A DNA stretch of 64,000 nt from Phycisphaerales bacterium (GCA_020639075.1 JACKHI010000001.1:806001-870000), one strand, 5' to 3'; shown: positions 37,755-47,196, numbered from the stretch's first letter. Translations and numbers: made by a program. Notes: a model not told the origin generated them from the sequence alone.

Positions 37755-38240
37755 TTGGCACTCAAGTGGGCGGAGTTCCTCAACCGAGACTTGCTTCGCG
37801 GTATTCATCGCCGTCGCCTGCGCCGATTTCCGGAACTCGCCTACTCCGAGACGACCTCAGACCGAAGCGTGGCCTATCGACAGGCAAAGCACGCGATCCT
37901 GGGCACGCCGAAATACGAGCGAGCTCGGATGGTCATCGGACTCGGCGTCGTCTTCTTGATCGTCATCTCCAAGGCAGCGGGGATGAGCGAGTGGATTCCA
38001 ATACTCATCCCGATTCTCTGCCTTGTGGGATTTCTCTTGGCGCGCCGTCAGCAACCCCTCATTCGTGCGGAGTTGCAGCGGATTATTTTTCGACTCAAGT
38101 ATCATTGCGCAACCTGCGACTATTCCCTGCACGGCAACACATCCGGCCGCTGCCCCGAGTGCGGTGCCGAAATACCGCCCGACCAGGCCAAGTTGATTTC
38201 GTCGAAGGGCGCAATAGCGCCAGCGGATGTGCTCAAGTAA
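37755..38240 (+). CDS. Zinc-ribbon membrane protein, paralogue A
   Basis: A 161-residue protein with two membrane helices (about 57-75, ARMVIGLGVVFLIVISKAA, and 79-96, WIPILIPILCLVGFLLA) and a C-terminal zinc ribbon CATCDYSLHGNTSGRCPECG. The start is uncertain: TTG at 37755 is chosen because it aligns with the N-terminus of the next gene and has a purine-rich GGAAAGGG upstream; an ATG at 37575 would translate the terminator. The next gene, 200 bases on, shares layout and the RFPEL/EYPEL motif. The CxxCxYxLxGNxSGRCPECG ribbon is frequent in planctomycetes. Function is unknown. Confidence 0.62.
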   Translation: MALKWAEFLNRDLLRGIHRRRLRRFPELAYSETTSDRSVAYRQAKHAILGTPKYERARMVIGLGVVFLIVISKAAGMSEWIPILIPILCLVGFLLARRQQPLIRAELQRIIFRLKYHCATCDYSLHGNTSGRCPECGAEIPPDQAKLISSKGAIAPADVLK

Positions 38241-38439
38241 GGCCACTGCCCAATCTGGGCGATCAATGCAAGCCATGGAGAAGCTACGACAGCACACGTG
38301 GGCTGTTGTGGGTTACGCATTCAGCGCGACGGGGAATCAGCCGATTGAACTCGGCTCAACGTGCCGGCGTGGTAGAATTCGAGAATAAATCACTTGCATA
38401 CACACACTCGAAGACTGACGCGGCTTAAGAAACAATCGG

Positions 38440-38946
38440 ATGATGGCATCGACTCTCTCCAAGATCCTGCACAAAGACGTCACCGGCGAACGCCTGCGCG
38501 AATACCCCGAACTCAAGGAGTTCCCCGACGATCGCAGGCGTCACAAGGCGTACACGGCCGCGATCAAGGAAGTCGCGAAGCGGAACCACTTCCCGTTGTT
38601 GGCTCGCCTGGCGTTCTTCAGCTTCTGCATCCTCGGATTCTCCCTGATGGGCTACCTTGGCGCGGCCGACATGCTCATGCGGCGAACGGCCGCCGTCGCC
38701 CTCTGCGTCTATATCCTCCTCGAACTCTGGATCTATCGCTGGGCCATCCCCCGCGTCCGCCAGGAACTTCGTCGGATGCTCGACCGCCATGCCTATTGTT
38801 GCCGCCAATGCGGCTACGCCCTGTTCGGCAACGCCTCCGGCCGATGCCCGGAGTGCGGCACCGAGGTCGCGGCGGATCAACGACGTCTGATATTGTCACA
38901 AGCCGAAATAGGGCTCGAAATCGGGGACCGACTTGGCGTAGAATAG
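38440..38946 (+). CDS. Zinc-ribbon membrane protein, paralogue B
   Basis: A 168-residue protein with two membrane helices (about 51-70 and 78-97) and the C-terminal ribbon CRQCGYALFGNASGRCPECG (about 127-146). The N-terminal motif KILHKDVTGERLREYPELKEF parallels EFLNRDLLRGIHRRRLRRFPEL of the upstream paralogue, so the two arose by tandem duplication. Two adjacent ATG codons (38440, 38443) are possible starts. The role is unknown; the ribbon probably faces the cytoplasm and may bind zinc or another partner. Confidence 0.75.
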   Translation: MMASTLSKILHKDVTGERLREYPELKEFPDDRRRHKAYTAAIKEVAKRNHFPLLARLAFFSFCILGFSLMGYLGAADMLMRRTAAVALCVYILLELWIYRWAIPRVRQELRRMLDRHAYCCRQCGYALFGNASGRCPECGTEVAADQRRLILSQAEIGLEIGDRLGVE

Positions 38947-39177
38947 AACGTGATGGGAAAGAAGACCACGACGGCGGGCTAACCGGCACGATCGAGCCGC
39001 TCGCCAACCGAATAGTCGTCGCGGGCTATGGAATCTGACTGCGGGGGATGATTCGTCCCCGTCACGCAAGAACGACTGATAACCTCTGCTGCATCGTATC
39101 CGGACGATCGGCTCAACCCGCATCGGTATCGAGCCGAATAGAAGCCGGAGTCCCAGGGTTTTGGAGGAGTTCCAGGC

Positions 39178-39513
39178 ATGTTGATGCAGACGCAACTATC
39201 CGAGAAGCGAAACGAAGTACGCGTCGAGTGCGACGATGCGATCCGCTGGAAGCACCCCGGCAAGCCCGAAGACTTCAAGGGTTGGACGATCGATCGATCG
39301 CCGTCCGGCTTCGGTTTCATGGCAAAGAGCCATCAGGCCCCCCGCGTCGGTGAGTGGATCCACATCCGCCGATTCGACTCGGACCGATGGGATACATGTG
39401 ACGAACCGTTCCGCGTGACGCGAACGGAGTCCGTGACGGATGAGCTGACGATTGTTGGCTGCCTTGCCGAAGGCTACATCTCCGATGCCGTAACGTTCAC
39501 GGGCGACTGCTGA
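39178..39513 (+). CDS. Small PilZ-like protein
   Basis: A 111-residue soluble protein. KRNEVRVECDDAIRWKHPG, then WTIDRSPSGFGFMAK resemble the RxxxR and D/NxSxxG motifs of PilZ domains, though the first is degenerate (no clear RxxxR). The rest (PRVGEWIHIRRFD, FRVTRTESVTDELTIVGCLAEG) fits the beta-barrel. It may bind c-di-GMP or be a non-binding PilZ relative. A GGAGGAG site precedes the ATG and a strong terminator follows, so it is transcribed alone. Confidence 0.6.
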   Translation: MLMQTQLSEKRNEVRVECDDAIRWKHPGKPEDFKGWTIDRSPSGFGFMAKSHQAPRVGEWIHIRRFDSDRWDTCDEPFRVTRTESVTDELTIVGCLAEGYISDAVTFTGDC

Positions 39514-39543
39514 TCGGCGACATCACTCCACGAAGGCGAATTC

Positions 39544-39571
39544 AAAGCCGCGCAACAAGCGCGGCTTTTTT
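39544..39571 (+). terminator. Rho-independent terminator
   Basis: A perfect 10-bp stem AAAGCCGCGC / GCGCGGCTTT with an AACAA loop and a six-T run, 31 bases after the small PilZ-like gene. Confidence 0.9.
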
Positions 39572-39607
39572 CATGCGCCGTCCGAATAGCCGGCCAATCG
39601 CCGAGTG

Positions 39608-39636
39608 TTGCGCGCCGCATCACAACGCGATATGAT
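39608..39636 (+). promoter_or_regulatory. Putative promoter of the GAF protein gene
   Basis: TTGCGC (39608-39613) and TATGAT (39631-39636) are 17 bases apart; the -10 is good, the -35 weak. The leader of about 165 bases contains the hairpin CCCGGCC-TACA-GGCCGGG (39650-39667). Confidence 0.35.
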
Positions 39637-39810
39637 CGCGGCACCGTGGCCCGGCCTACAGGCCGGGGAAGCGAATTGGCTGAGAACTGTCGCGCCGGTC
39701 ATGCTGCCGAGTATCGCAAACGCCCGGCGCAAAGCGCGCCCACAACTCGTGGCCTGAGCCGCAGGAACCACAACCCAGGACCTCGCAGGACTAAACCGTC
39801 GGAGCGACAC

Positions 39811-40287
39811 ATGACTGCCCACAACTCGATCATCCCCGCCGTTCGTGCTCAACTCGAATCCAGCGCGGCGCCCGACTGGGACGCGATCCTGGCGACGATC
39901 CTCGACGAGTTCCAGTGCATGACGGGCACGATTCACCGGCTAAGCGCCGAATCGGGGCTGCTCGAACTCGTCGCCCAGCGCGGCATCCCCGACGCCATCA
40001 TGCAACGCGTCGCCCGAATCCCCATTGGGAAGGGAATGGCCGGTCTCGCTGCCGAGCGTCGCGAACCCGTGCAGGTATGCAATCTGCAGACCGATGACAG
40101 CGGCAAGGCCAAGCCCGGCGCCAAACTGACGCAAATGGCGGGATCCATCGCCGCACCGATCATCGTCGACGGCGAATTGCGCGGTACGCTGGGCGTGGCG
40201 CGGCCCGACGAATATGAGTTTTCGAATGAACAGATCACGTCGCTGCTGACGCTCGGTGCACTGATCGGCGCCCGCCTGAACGGCTGA
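39811..40287 (+). CDS. Stand-alone GAF domain protein
   Basis: A 158-residue soluble protein formed by one GAF domain: FQCMTGTIHRLSAESGLLELVAQRG, IPIGKGMAGLAAERREPVQVCNL and SIAAPIIVDGELRGTLGVARPDEYEFSNEQ are family blocks. GAF domains bind cyclic nucleotides, free methionine sulfoxide, haem or other small ligands. The fRMsr cysteines (three Cys pattern) are not evident, as only Cys in FQCMTG and VQVCNL are present, so ligand and activity are unknown. ATG at 39811 with GGAG upstream is chosen over an earlier in-frame start lying in the leader. Confidence 0.78.
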   Translation: MTAHNSIIPAVRAQLESSAAPDWDAILATILDEFQCMTGTIHRLSAESGLLELVAQRGIPDAIMQRVARIPIGKGMAGLAAERREPVQVCNLQTDDSGKAKPGAKLTQMAGSIAAPIIVDGELRGTLGVARPDEYEFSNEQITSLLTLGALIGARLNG

Positions 40288-40439
40288 TCCCCCTTCCTGC
40301 TCCCCCCGGCCTATTTCACGACTTACATATCCACATATAGACTTTACTGCGTGAAACGCGTACATTCACTTCCAGGCGAACTTGCTGGATTTCTCCGATT
40401 CAGGGACTGCAAACCTTATCCCGAAAGTGGAGGTGTGAT

Positions 40440-40904
40440 ATGCGATTCGTCAAACTCCCTGCAATAGCCGTGCTGCTCGTTTGCAGCGGATCTCAATGCG
40501 ACAACCTGGGCCTGGATATCCCTGATGCAAGTCGCGAAAGCGTCCAGTTTCGAATCCGCTTCTCAATCCAACATGCAACGGAGGATCTCCTCGAGTCCCA
40601 ATCGGTCACGGTCACGTCATGGCGGAAACTCTCCGGCACGGGACAAGCCGATGAAGGAAGCACGATCGAAAATCGCTACACAACAGCCGATGCCATTCCC
40701 TCTGCCGAGATCACTGTGCTGCGCGGCTATAACTTTGCGACGGGCGAACGCATCGTCTTCCATGTCCTTTCGACCGGTGCGACAACGCAGGCAAGTGAGA
40801 CATTCGAATACCAATTGAGTCAGGCCCATCCGGATTCCTTCTTCAGCGGAGGCGCGAAGGTCATCGAAGAAACGCGCATCATTTACTGTGAACCCACAGG
40901 TTGA
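40440..40904 (+). CDS. Hypothetical exported protein
   Basis: A 154-residue protein with a short N-terminal signal (MRFVKLPAIAVLLVCSGSQC); a Cys at about residue 20 could be lipidated but the context is not a standard lipobox. The body is beta-rich and polar (VQFRIRFSIQHA, AEITVLRGYNFATGERIVFH) and has no recognised domain. A strong GGAGGTG site precedes the ATG. It is flanked by unrelated genes in the same direction. Confidence 0.6.
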   Translation: MRFVKLPAIAVLLVCSGSQCDNLGLDIPDASRESVQFRIRFSIQHATEDLLESQSVTVTSWRKLSGTGQADEGSTIENRYTTADAIPSAEITVLRGYNFATGERIVFHVLSTGATTQASETFEYQLSQAHPDSFFSGGAKVIEETRIIYCEPTG

Positions 40905-41031
40905 GTAGAACAGCAGGATCGTCAAAATCACCCGGCGTATTTCGCGAGAGCGTGCGATTTCCTGACTGGTACCGCGGACACAATGCGAGTGTACAATCCC
41001 CGGCATCCACCAAGCGCCTGGAGGCCCCGGG

Positions 41032-41751
41032 ATGACGACGCTGAATCTCTCGCACATCCGCGCCCTTACGTTCGACTGCTACGGCACCCTCATCGACTGG
41101 GAAACCGGCCTGCTCTCGGTCCTGCGGCCGTGGGCCGATCGCGAGGGGTTGGCGGATATCAGCGACGATGGACTGCTGGCCGCGTTTTCATTGACCGAGC
41201 CACGCGTTCAGGCGGAGTGGCCGACGGCGCGTTACCCGACGATCCTGCGAGAAGTCATGCGCCAGCTGGCAAACCACTTTGAGGTAACGGCCAGCGACGC
41301 TGATTGCGAGACGCTGGCGGAGTCCGTCGGCGACTGGCCGGCGTTTGCGGATACACCGGACGCGATGGCGCGGTTGAAGGCACGTTTCAAGCTGGTCATC
41401 GTATCGAATGTCGATCGAGCGTCGTTCGCCCGGACGCAGGAGCGGATTGGCATTGAATTCGATGCCATCGTGACGGCAGAGGAGGTGGGGAGCTACAAGC
41501 CGGCGTTCGGTCACTTCCACAGGGCGCTTGACCTGCTTGGCGCACTGGGCGTCGACAAGTCGCAAGTGTTGCACGTCGCGGAGAGCCTTTACCACGATCA
41601 CGTGCCGGCGAAGGCGCTGGAACTGCGCACGGCGTGGATTAAGCGGACACGCAAAGGTTCGAGCCGGGCCACGCGCACTCCGGAATCACCGGTGGTGCCG
41701 GATATGACTTTCCCGACGCTGGACGCGTTTGCAAATGCAGCGATCGTCTAG
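41032..41751 (+). CDS. HAD hydrolase, haloacid dehalogenase type II-like
   Basis: A 239-residue HAD-superfamily enzyme. Motif I FDCYGTL holds nucleophile Asp15, motif II is VIVSNVD, the lysine lies in VGSYKPAFGHF, and HVAESLYHDHVPA is motif IV. DCYGTLIDWE and the cap sequence resemble L-2-haloacid dehalogenases, but many members act on phosphate esters, so the substrate is open. In motif IV the usual acidic pair is changed to ES, which may affect Mg binding and is consistent with dehalogenase-type members. GGAGG precedes the ATG. The stop overlaps the convergent next gene by 4 bases. Confidence 0.85.
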   Translation: MTTLNLSHIRALTFDCYGTLIDWETGLLSVLRPWADREGLADISDDGLLAAFSLTEPRVQAEWPTARYPTILREVMRQLANHFEVTASDADCETLAESVGDWPAFADTPDAMARLKARFKLVIVSNVDRASFARTQERIGIEFDAIVTAEEVGSYKPAFGHFHRALDLLGALGVDKSQVLHVAESLYHDHVPAKALELRTAWIKRTRKGSSRATRTPESPVVPDMTFPTLDAFANAAIV

Positions 41752-42473
41752 CGCGCCGGCGCCCTGGGCCGCCTTGAATAGGCGATCAGCACCAACGCCG
41801 CAGGAATCGCTCCGACTGCCACGATCGCGACGATCGCCCACGCCAGCGCGAATGCCATCATCTTGAAGGAAGCGGCCGGTCCGTTGCCGATTCGCGGGAC
41901 ACCCGTCCAGGAATTCATCCTGTCGAAAAACTCGACGGCCTCCGGGTCCCGTCGGCCCGGACCAATCACGTAGTGCCCCGCAACGCCGCCGCCCTGGGCA
42001 TAATATCCGTACCCGCCGCCTCCGCGAGCCACGATTCCAAGCGCTCCGCCGCCGTGCGCGATCCCTCCGATCGCTCCGCCACCAGTCGCGATGCCGCCGA
42101 TCGCCGCACCACCGAACGCAATCATCCCGATCGACAAGCCCCCAAGCGAGACGACGCCGAACGCCAGGCCCCCGAATGCGATAATCCCACAAGCAATACC
42201 GCCAAACGCCAACCAGCCCGTTGCAATGTCGCCGATCGCGATAATCCCCTTGGCGCGACCGCGCAACTCGTCCCCGTCGGGACCGATTGCGATCGACACG
42301 AGCGGCAGTCCAAACAGGACGATGTCGGATTGGTAACGACGACTACCCTTGAAGATCGGTGTGCCCCGCTGGAGCACTTCGACGATTGGCTTGCCGCACT
42401 CAGGGCACTTGCTGGAGTCGACGAGCCCTTTCAGGGAATAACCGCATTCGCCGCAATAGGGATCGGTACGCAT
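41748..42473 (-). CDS. Zinc-ribbon protein with a glycine pentad repeat
   Basis: A 241-residue protein with three parts. Residues 7-26 form a zinc ribbon (CGECGYSLKG…CPEC) like those of the two membrane paralogues at 37.7-38.9 kb. Residues 76-165 are nine decads, or 18 pentads, of the form G-[IG]-[IV]-[AS]-x such as GIIAFGGLAF and GMIAFGGAAI. A C-terminal membrane helix (about 206-230) ends the chain. Such GxxAx repeats could stack as a small beta-helix or form a glycine-zipper membrane structure; neither is established. It is convergent with the HAD gene and divergent from acnA. Function is unknown. Confidence 0.72.
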   Translation of the reverse strand: MRTDPYCGECGYSLKGLVDSSKCPECGKPIVEVLQRGTPIFKGSRRYQSDIVLFGLPLVSIAIGPDGDELRGRAKGIIAIGDIATGWLAFGGIACGIIAFGGLAFGVVSLGGLSIGMIAFGGAAIGGIATGGGAIGGIAHGGGALGIVARGGGGYGYYAQGGGVAGHYVIGPGRRDPEAVEFFDRMNSWTGVPRIGNGPAASFKMMAFALAWAIVAIVAVGAIPAALVLIAYSRRPRAPAR

Positions 42474-42617
42474 TCAGCCCGCCTCAAAGTGAATTGCCCG
42501 GCCGCCTCGGCGCCGGGATTCCGGCGTCGATAAGCACCCGTCCACTATACTCCCAACGACGTCAGGCCGCTGTTTTTACGAGCAAATTGTCGATCTAACG
42601 CAATTTCACGCGCCGGT

Positions 42618-42623
42618 TATAAT
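42618..42623 (+). promoter_or_regulatory. Putative -10 box upstream of acnA
   Basis: A perfect TATAAT at 42618-42623 lies 148 bases upstream of the aconitase ATG. No good -35 hexamer is seen 16-18 bases upstream, so an activator may be needed if this is the promoter. Confidence 0.3.
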
Positions 42624-42770
42624 CGCGTCGATGTATTTGAAGGGCGGGCAAACAGCCGCCTTTCCCGCTGGAAATCCATGAGCGCGTTCCGAACGGCCGT
42701 CGCCGTCGTCGAACCGCGCCTGAACAGAACGGCCCCCCTGTGGCCGCCCATTTGCGAGAGGTAAGCGAAA

Positions 42771-45524
42771 ATGAGTTCCGATCCATTCGGCGCCAAGAAG
42801 ACACTGACCACACAGGCCGGGGAAGTCGCGATCTATCAGCTCAGCAAGCTGATCGACGACGGCATGATCGGAATCAAGTCACTGCCCTTCAGCATCAAAG
42901 TGCTTCTCGAAAATGCACTGCGCCATTGCGGCGACGGCATCGTCGAGAAATCCGACGTCGAAAAAATCGCGGCATGGAACGCCGAGAAACCCGCCGAAGA
43001 GGAACTGCCGTTCACGCCGGCACGGGTCGTGCTTCAGGACTTCACGGGCGTACCCGCCGTCGTGGATCTCGCCGCGATGCGCTCGGCGATGGTCCGACTC
43101 GGCGGCGATCCGAAGAAGATCAACCCGCTCGTGCCCGTCGATCTCGTGATCGATCACTCCGTCCAGGTCGACAAATTCGGCACAGCCGATTCACTCTCGC
43201 TGAATGAAGATATCGAGTTCGCGCGCAATCGCGAACGTTATGAGTTTCTTCGCTGGGGACAGAAGGCCTTCGACGGTTTCCGTGTCGTGCCGCCCGCAAC
43301 GGGCATCGTCCACCAGGTGAATCTCGAATACCTCGCCGGCGTCGTCCTCACAAAACAGATTAACGGCGAGACAGTCGCCGTCCCCGATACACTCGTCGGC
43401 ACTGACAGTCACACAACCATGATCAACGGTCTCGGCGTCCTCGGTTGGGGCGTCGGCGGCATCGAGGCGGAAGCATGCATGCTCGGCCAGCCGATCTACA
43501 TGCTCACGCCCGAAGTCATCGGCTTCAAACTGAACGGCCGCCTGCCGGAAGGCGCGACGGCGACGGACCTCGTGCTCACGGTTACACAGATGCTTCGCAA
43601 AAAAGGCGTCGTCGGTAAGTTCGTCGAATTCTACGGCGACGGTCTGGCCGAGCTCGGCCTCGCCGATCGCGCGACCATCGCCAACATGGCGCCGGAATAC
43701 GGCGCGACGATGGGCTTCTTCCCCGTCGATGACGAAACACTGAAGTATCTGCGCCGCACCGGCCGCACCGCGAAGCAGGTCGACCTCGTCGAAAAGTACT
43801 GCAAGGCCCAGGGCCTCTTTCGCGTCAACGGCATGCCCGATCCGATCTTCACCGACACGCTCAGCCTTGAGCTCTCGACCGTCGAACCCAGCCTCGCGGG
43901 CCCGAAGCGACCGCAGGATCGCATCCGACTCAGCGACATGAAGCCGAACTTCTACAACGCTTTGTCAACGGTTTACAACAAGTCGACGCCACGCCAGGCC
44001 AAGGCGATCGGTCGACTGGAATCCGAAGGCGGACATGGCGACACGGCGACGGCCGTCGCGGATCCAGACACCGCCCAGATCGCAATCGACGGTAAGAAGG
44101 CGACGCTGCACCACGGTTCCGTTGTCATCGCCGCGATCACCAGCTGCACGAATACGAGCAACCCGTCGGTCATGCTCGCCGCGGGTCTCGTCGCGAAGAA
44201 GGCAAACGCCAAAGGCCTGAAAGTGCCGCCATTCGTGAAGACCAGCCTCGCCCCCGGCTCCAAAGTTGTCACGGAATACCTGAAAGACGCCGGCCTCGAA
44301 AAAGAGCTGGAGAAACTCGGCTTCTACACCGTCGGCTACGGCTGCACGACGTGTATCGGCAACTCGGGGCCGTTGCCCGAGCCCGTCGCCGAAGGCATCA
44401 AGAAGACGGACCTGATCGCGGCCAGCGTCCTCAGCGGCAATCGCAACTTCGAAGGCCGCGTGCACGCCCTCGTCAAGGCGAACTACCTCGCGTCGCCGCC
44501 GCTCGTCGTCGCATTTGCAATCGCCGGCCACACGGACATCGATATGATGAACGAGCCGCTCGGCGAAGGCAGTGACGGCAAGCCCGTATTCCTTCGCGAT
44601 ATCTGGCCGAGCCAGCAGGAAATCCGCGACGCCGTGGAAAAGCACATTACGCCGCAGATGTTCGAACGGCAGTACGGCAATGTCTTCAACGGCAACGAGA
44701 AGTGGAACAAGATCAAGGTGCCCGAAGGCGCGGACTACGAATGGAATGATGAAAGCACTTACGTCCAGGAGCCGCCCTTCTTCATCGATCTGAAGCCCGA
44801 AGTCGCACCGATCCAGCCGATCGCCGATGCGCGGGTCCTCGTCATGGTCGGCGATTCCATCACGACGGACCATATCTCCCCCGCGGGTTCCATCCCGCCG
44901 GCGGGCCCTGCCGGTCAATACCTGCAATCCAAGGGCGTGCAACCGAAGGACTTTAACAGCTTCGGCTCACGCCGCGGGAACGATCGCGTGATGACGCGCG
45001 GCACGTTCGCCAACGTCCGCCTGCGAAATCAGCTCGCGCCCGGGACGGAAGGCGGCTACACCCGCTACCTGCCGACGGGCGAGCAGATGTCGATTTTCGA
45101 TGCCGCCGAGAAGTACAAGGCCGATGGCACTCCGCTGATCGTCCTCGCCGGTGCGGAATACGGCACAGGATCGTCGCGCGACTGGGCGGCGAAAGGCGCG
45201 TTCCTGCTTGGCGTGAAGGCCGTCATCGCAGCAAGCTACGAGCGCATTCATCGCAGCAATCTTGTCTTCATGGGCGTCTTGCCGCTGCAATTCAAGGACG
45301 GCGCCACGCGCGAGTCGCTGGGATTGACGGGGGAAGAGTCGTTCACGATCGAAGGACTCAACGACAGCCTGAAACCGCGACAGACCGTCAAAGTCGTGGC
45401 GAAGCATCCGACAGGCGGCGCGACGAAATCCTTCGACGCCGTCGTCCGCATCGATACGCCCGTCGAAATCGAGTACTACCGAAACGGCGGCATCCTCCAG
45501 ACGGTCCTTCGAAAAATGCTGTAG
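42771..45524 (+). CDS. acnA: Aconitate hydratase A
   Basis: A 917-residue aconitase of the AcnA/IRP1 class, which interconverts citrate and isocitrate through cis-aconitate in the TCA cycle. The [4Fe-4S] ligands are Cys459 (ITSCTNTSNP) and Cys525 and Cys528 (GCTTCIGNSG). Other family blocks include VGTDSHTTMINGLGVLGWGVGGIEAEA and, in the swivel domain, GAEYGTGSSRDWAAKG with the catalytic Ser/Arg region near residue 800. Length and domain order are normal. A GAGAGG site precedes the ATG. It is followed after 21 bases by an FG-GAP-like lipoprotein gene, which may be co-transcribed but is functionally unrelated. Confidence 0.97.
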   Translation: MSSDPFGAKKTLTTQAGEVAIYQLSKLIDDGMIGIKSLPFSIKVLLENALRHCGDGIVEKSDVEKIAAWNAEKPAEEELPFTPARVVLQDFTGVPAVVDLAAMRSAMVRLGGDPKKINPLVPVDLVIDHSVQVDKFGTADSLSLNEDIEFARNRERYEFLRWGQKAFDGFRVVPPATGIVHQVNLEYLAGVVLTKQINGETVAVPDTLVGTDSHTTMINGLGVLGWGVGGIEAEACMLGQPIYMLTPEVIGFKLNGRLPEGATATDLVLTVTQMLRKKGVVGKFVEFYGDGLAELGLADRATIANMAPEYGATMGFFPVDDETLKYLRRTGRTAKQVDLVEKYCKAQGLFRVNGMPDPIFTDTLSLELSTVEPSLAGPKRPQDRIRLSDMKPNFYNALSTVYNKSTPRQAKAIGRLESEGGHGDTATAVADPDTAQIAIDGKKATLHHGSVVIAAITSCTNTSNPSVMLAAGLVAKKANAKGLKVPPFVKTSLAPGSKVVTEYLKDAGLEKELEKLGFYTVGYGCTTCIGNSGPLPEPVAEGIKKTDLIAASVLSGNRNFEGRVHALVKANYLASPPLVVAFAIAGHTDIDMMNEPLGEGSDGKPVFLRDIWPSQQEIRDAVEKHITPQMFERQYGNVFNGNEKWNKIKVPEGADYEWNDESTYVQEPPFFIDLKPEVAPIQPIADARVLVMVGDSITTDHISPAGSIPPAGPAGQYLQSKGVQPKDFNSFGSRRGNDRVMTRGTFANVRLRNQLAPGTEGGYTRYLPTGEQMSIFDAAEKYKADGTPLIVLAGAEYGTGSSRDWAAKGAFLLGVKAVIAASYERIHRSNLVFMGVLPLQFKDGATRESLGLTGEESFTIEGLNDSLKPRQTVKVVAKHPTGGATKSFDAVVRIDTPVEIEYYRNGGILQTVLRKML

Positions 45525-45545
45525 CGCTGCTGAATCGTCGGACGA

Positions 45546-47186
45546 ATGCAAATGCAGTCGCAGAACACAACGTATCAGACGCGAGGACGATCTTTGACGA
45601 TTGGATGCGTAACCCGGCCGTTGGAATCCTGCAATCGGAATGTTGGCCTCGATCGTCGAACGAGGAACCGGCTCGTTGCGGCCATGCTGATATCATCGCT
45701 CCTGTCAGCCGCCTGTGACCAGAAGAAGACGCAGGCCCCGAGTTCACCAGAGCCTCCCGCGACGACGGCCCCGGCAAGACCGACGACCATTGATTCGTCG
45801 CCCGAGAAGCCGGTCTCCACAACGCCCTCTTCGAAGACGATTGAGTTCAACGAATTCATCATTCCGCTTGACGGGCCGCTCGTGGTCCCGCCTTCGCGCG
45901 ATGCGGCGGCTATGCCGTCTGGACTGATCGCTCCCGGTGATCTCAACGGCGACAAGCGGACGGATCTCGTCGCATTGATCTCGATGACAAACGGCGACCT
46001 GCCTGCCGTGCGCCGCATCGTCGCTATCTCTGGGGCGGACCACGCACCGCTCTGGTCGATTGACGCTCCGCTTTTCTGGACTTCGCCGAATTCGAAGGAC
46101 GAAACACCCGAGACGCTGCTTCCAGCCGGGCTTCGAGCGCTGCCCGACATCAACGCGGACGGGATTCCCGACGTCTTCGTGTTCGGCGAAGGCGAACGAC
46201 CGGGCTTCGGCGCACTTTCCGGAAAGGACGGCGCCATCATCGGTCTCAATTCAAAGCCAAAGGACGAACTGATCCAACTCGTCGACGTGCGACTACCGAA
46301 AGAGGAAGTCGAGGCCATGTTCGTCTTTGCGACCCGGCTGAAGGATGACGCTGAGGATGCCGCGTCCCAACGACTCGGATTCGCCATCTATTCGAGCAAG
46401 AGCTTTCATCGATCCGTCAGCTTCAAGAAGCCGTTCGGCAGAATGAGCCAGCGGCAGACGCTCCTGTTCGGTCCATTTCCGGACACCAACGGCGACGGCG
46501 TGAACGAGGTCCTCTGCTACGGCGTCGTTCCAGCGAATCGGCTGGCGCCGTCCGATGAGCCGCAGTTCGCCCTGGTGGACGGTCAGCGTATCAAGCGATG
46601 GGTGCTCACACAGACCAATGAGGATCCGACGAAAGGGCCTGCGTTTATCGCGGCGCCGGGCGTCGTCTTTCCAGACAATTTTACCGATCTTGTGATTTCG
46701 TCCCCGGCCGACGTCACGACCGAAGAACCCAGTCGAATTGGCCTGTACGTCCTCAAGCAGCGTTCGTATCGCTGGGAGCTGAAAGGCAATGCGCCGCTGA
46801 CGAGTGAGAAATCCGATGCGGAATCGCCGCCTATGAGCGGGGCCGACATTCAATTCGGCGCCCCTGTCGTCATCGTCCCGGACCTGGACGGCGATAAACA
46901 TCTCGATGTCGCTACGACAATCCTGAATTCGTCGCGAGTGGATTCGCGCCGGCTTGTCACGATGTCCTCGGAGGACGGGCATGTAATAGCCATGCGCGAT
47001 TTGCCGGACGCGAAGCTCCGTATCGAACCGCGGTACGATCGTGTTCAGATGACGGCGTTTCAACGAGACGCGGATTCCGAGGCCGCACAAATCGCGGTGT
47101 CCGGATTTCTGTCGAATGGCGAAATCGATATTCCGGTCGTCATCCTGTTCGATGCGGCCGATCACGCCGTAACTTCCGGCACGTAG
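45546..47186 (+). CDS. Putative lipoprotein with FG-GAP/VCBS-like repeats
   Basis: A 546-residue exported protein. A positively charged segment precedes MLISSLLSAAC, a lipobox with Cys near residue 57, then a Pro/Ser/Thr-rich linker. The body holds several Asp-rich calcium-loop motifs of the FG-GAP/VCBS beta-propeller type: GDLNGDKRTDLVAL, PDINADGIPDVFVF, PDTNGDGVNEVLCY and PDLDGDKHLDVATT. These suggest a surface beta-propeller. The start is unclear: ATG at 45546 gives a long N-region, ATG at 45684 gives a very short signal. Function is unknown. Confidence 0.72.
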   Translation: MQMQSQNTTYQTRGRSLTIGCVTRPLESCNRNVGLDRRTRNRLVAAMLISSLLSAACDQKKTQAPSSPEPPATTAPARPTTIDSSPEKPVSTTPSSKTIEFNEFIIPLDGPLVVPPSRDAAAMPSGLIAPGDLNGDKRTDLVALISMTNGDLPAVRRIVAISGADHAPLWSIDAPLFWTSPNSKDETPETLLPAGLRALPDINADGIPDVFVFGEGERPGFGALSGKDGAIIGLNSKPKDELIQLVDVRLPKEEVEAMFVFATRLKDDAEDAASQRLGFAIYSSKSFHRSVSFKKPFGRMSQRQTLLFGPFPDTNGDGVNEVLCYGVVPANRLAPSDEPQFALVDGQRIKRWVLTQTNEDPTKGPAFIAAPGVVFPDNFTDLVISSPADVTTEEPSRIGLYVLKQRSYRWELKGNAPLTSEKSDAESPPMSGADIQFGAPVVIVPDLDGDKHLDVATTILNSSRVDSRRLVTMSSEDGHVIAMRDLPDAKLRIEPRYDRVQMTAFQRDADSEAAQIAVSGFLSNGEIDIPVVILFDAADHAVTSGT

Positions 47187-47196
47187 TCGCGATCGT

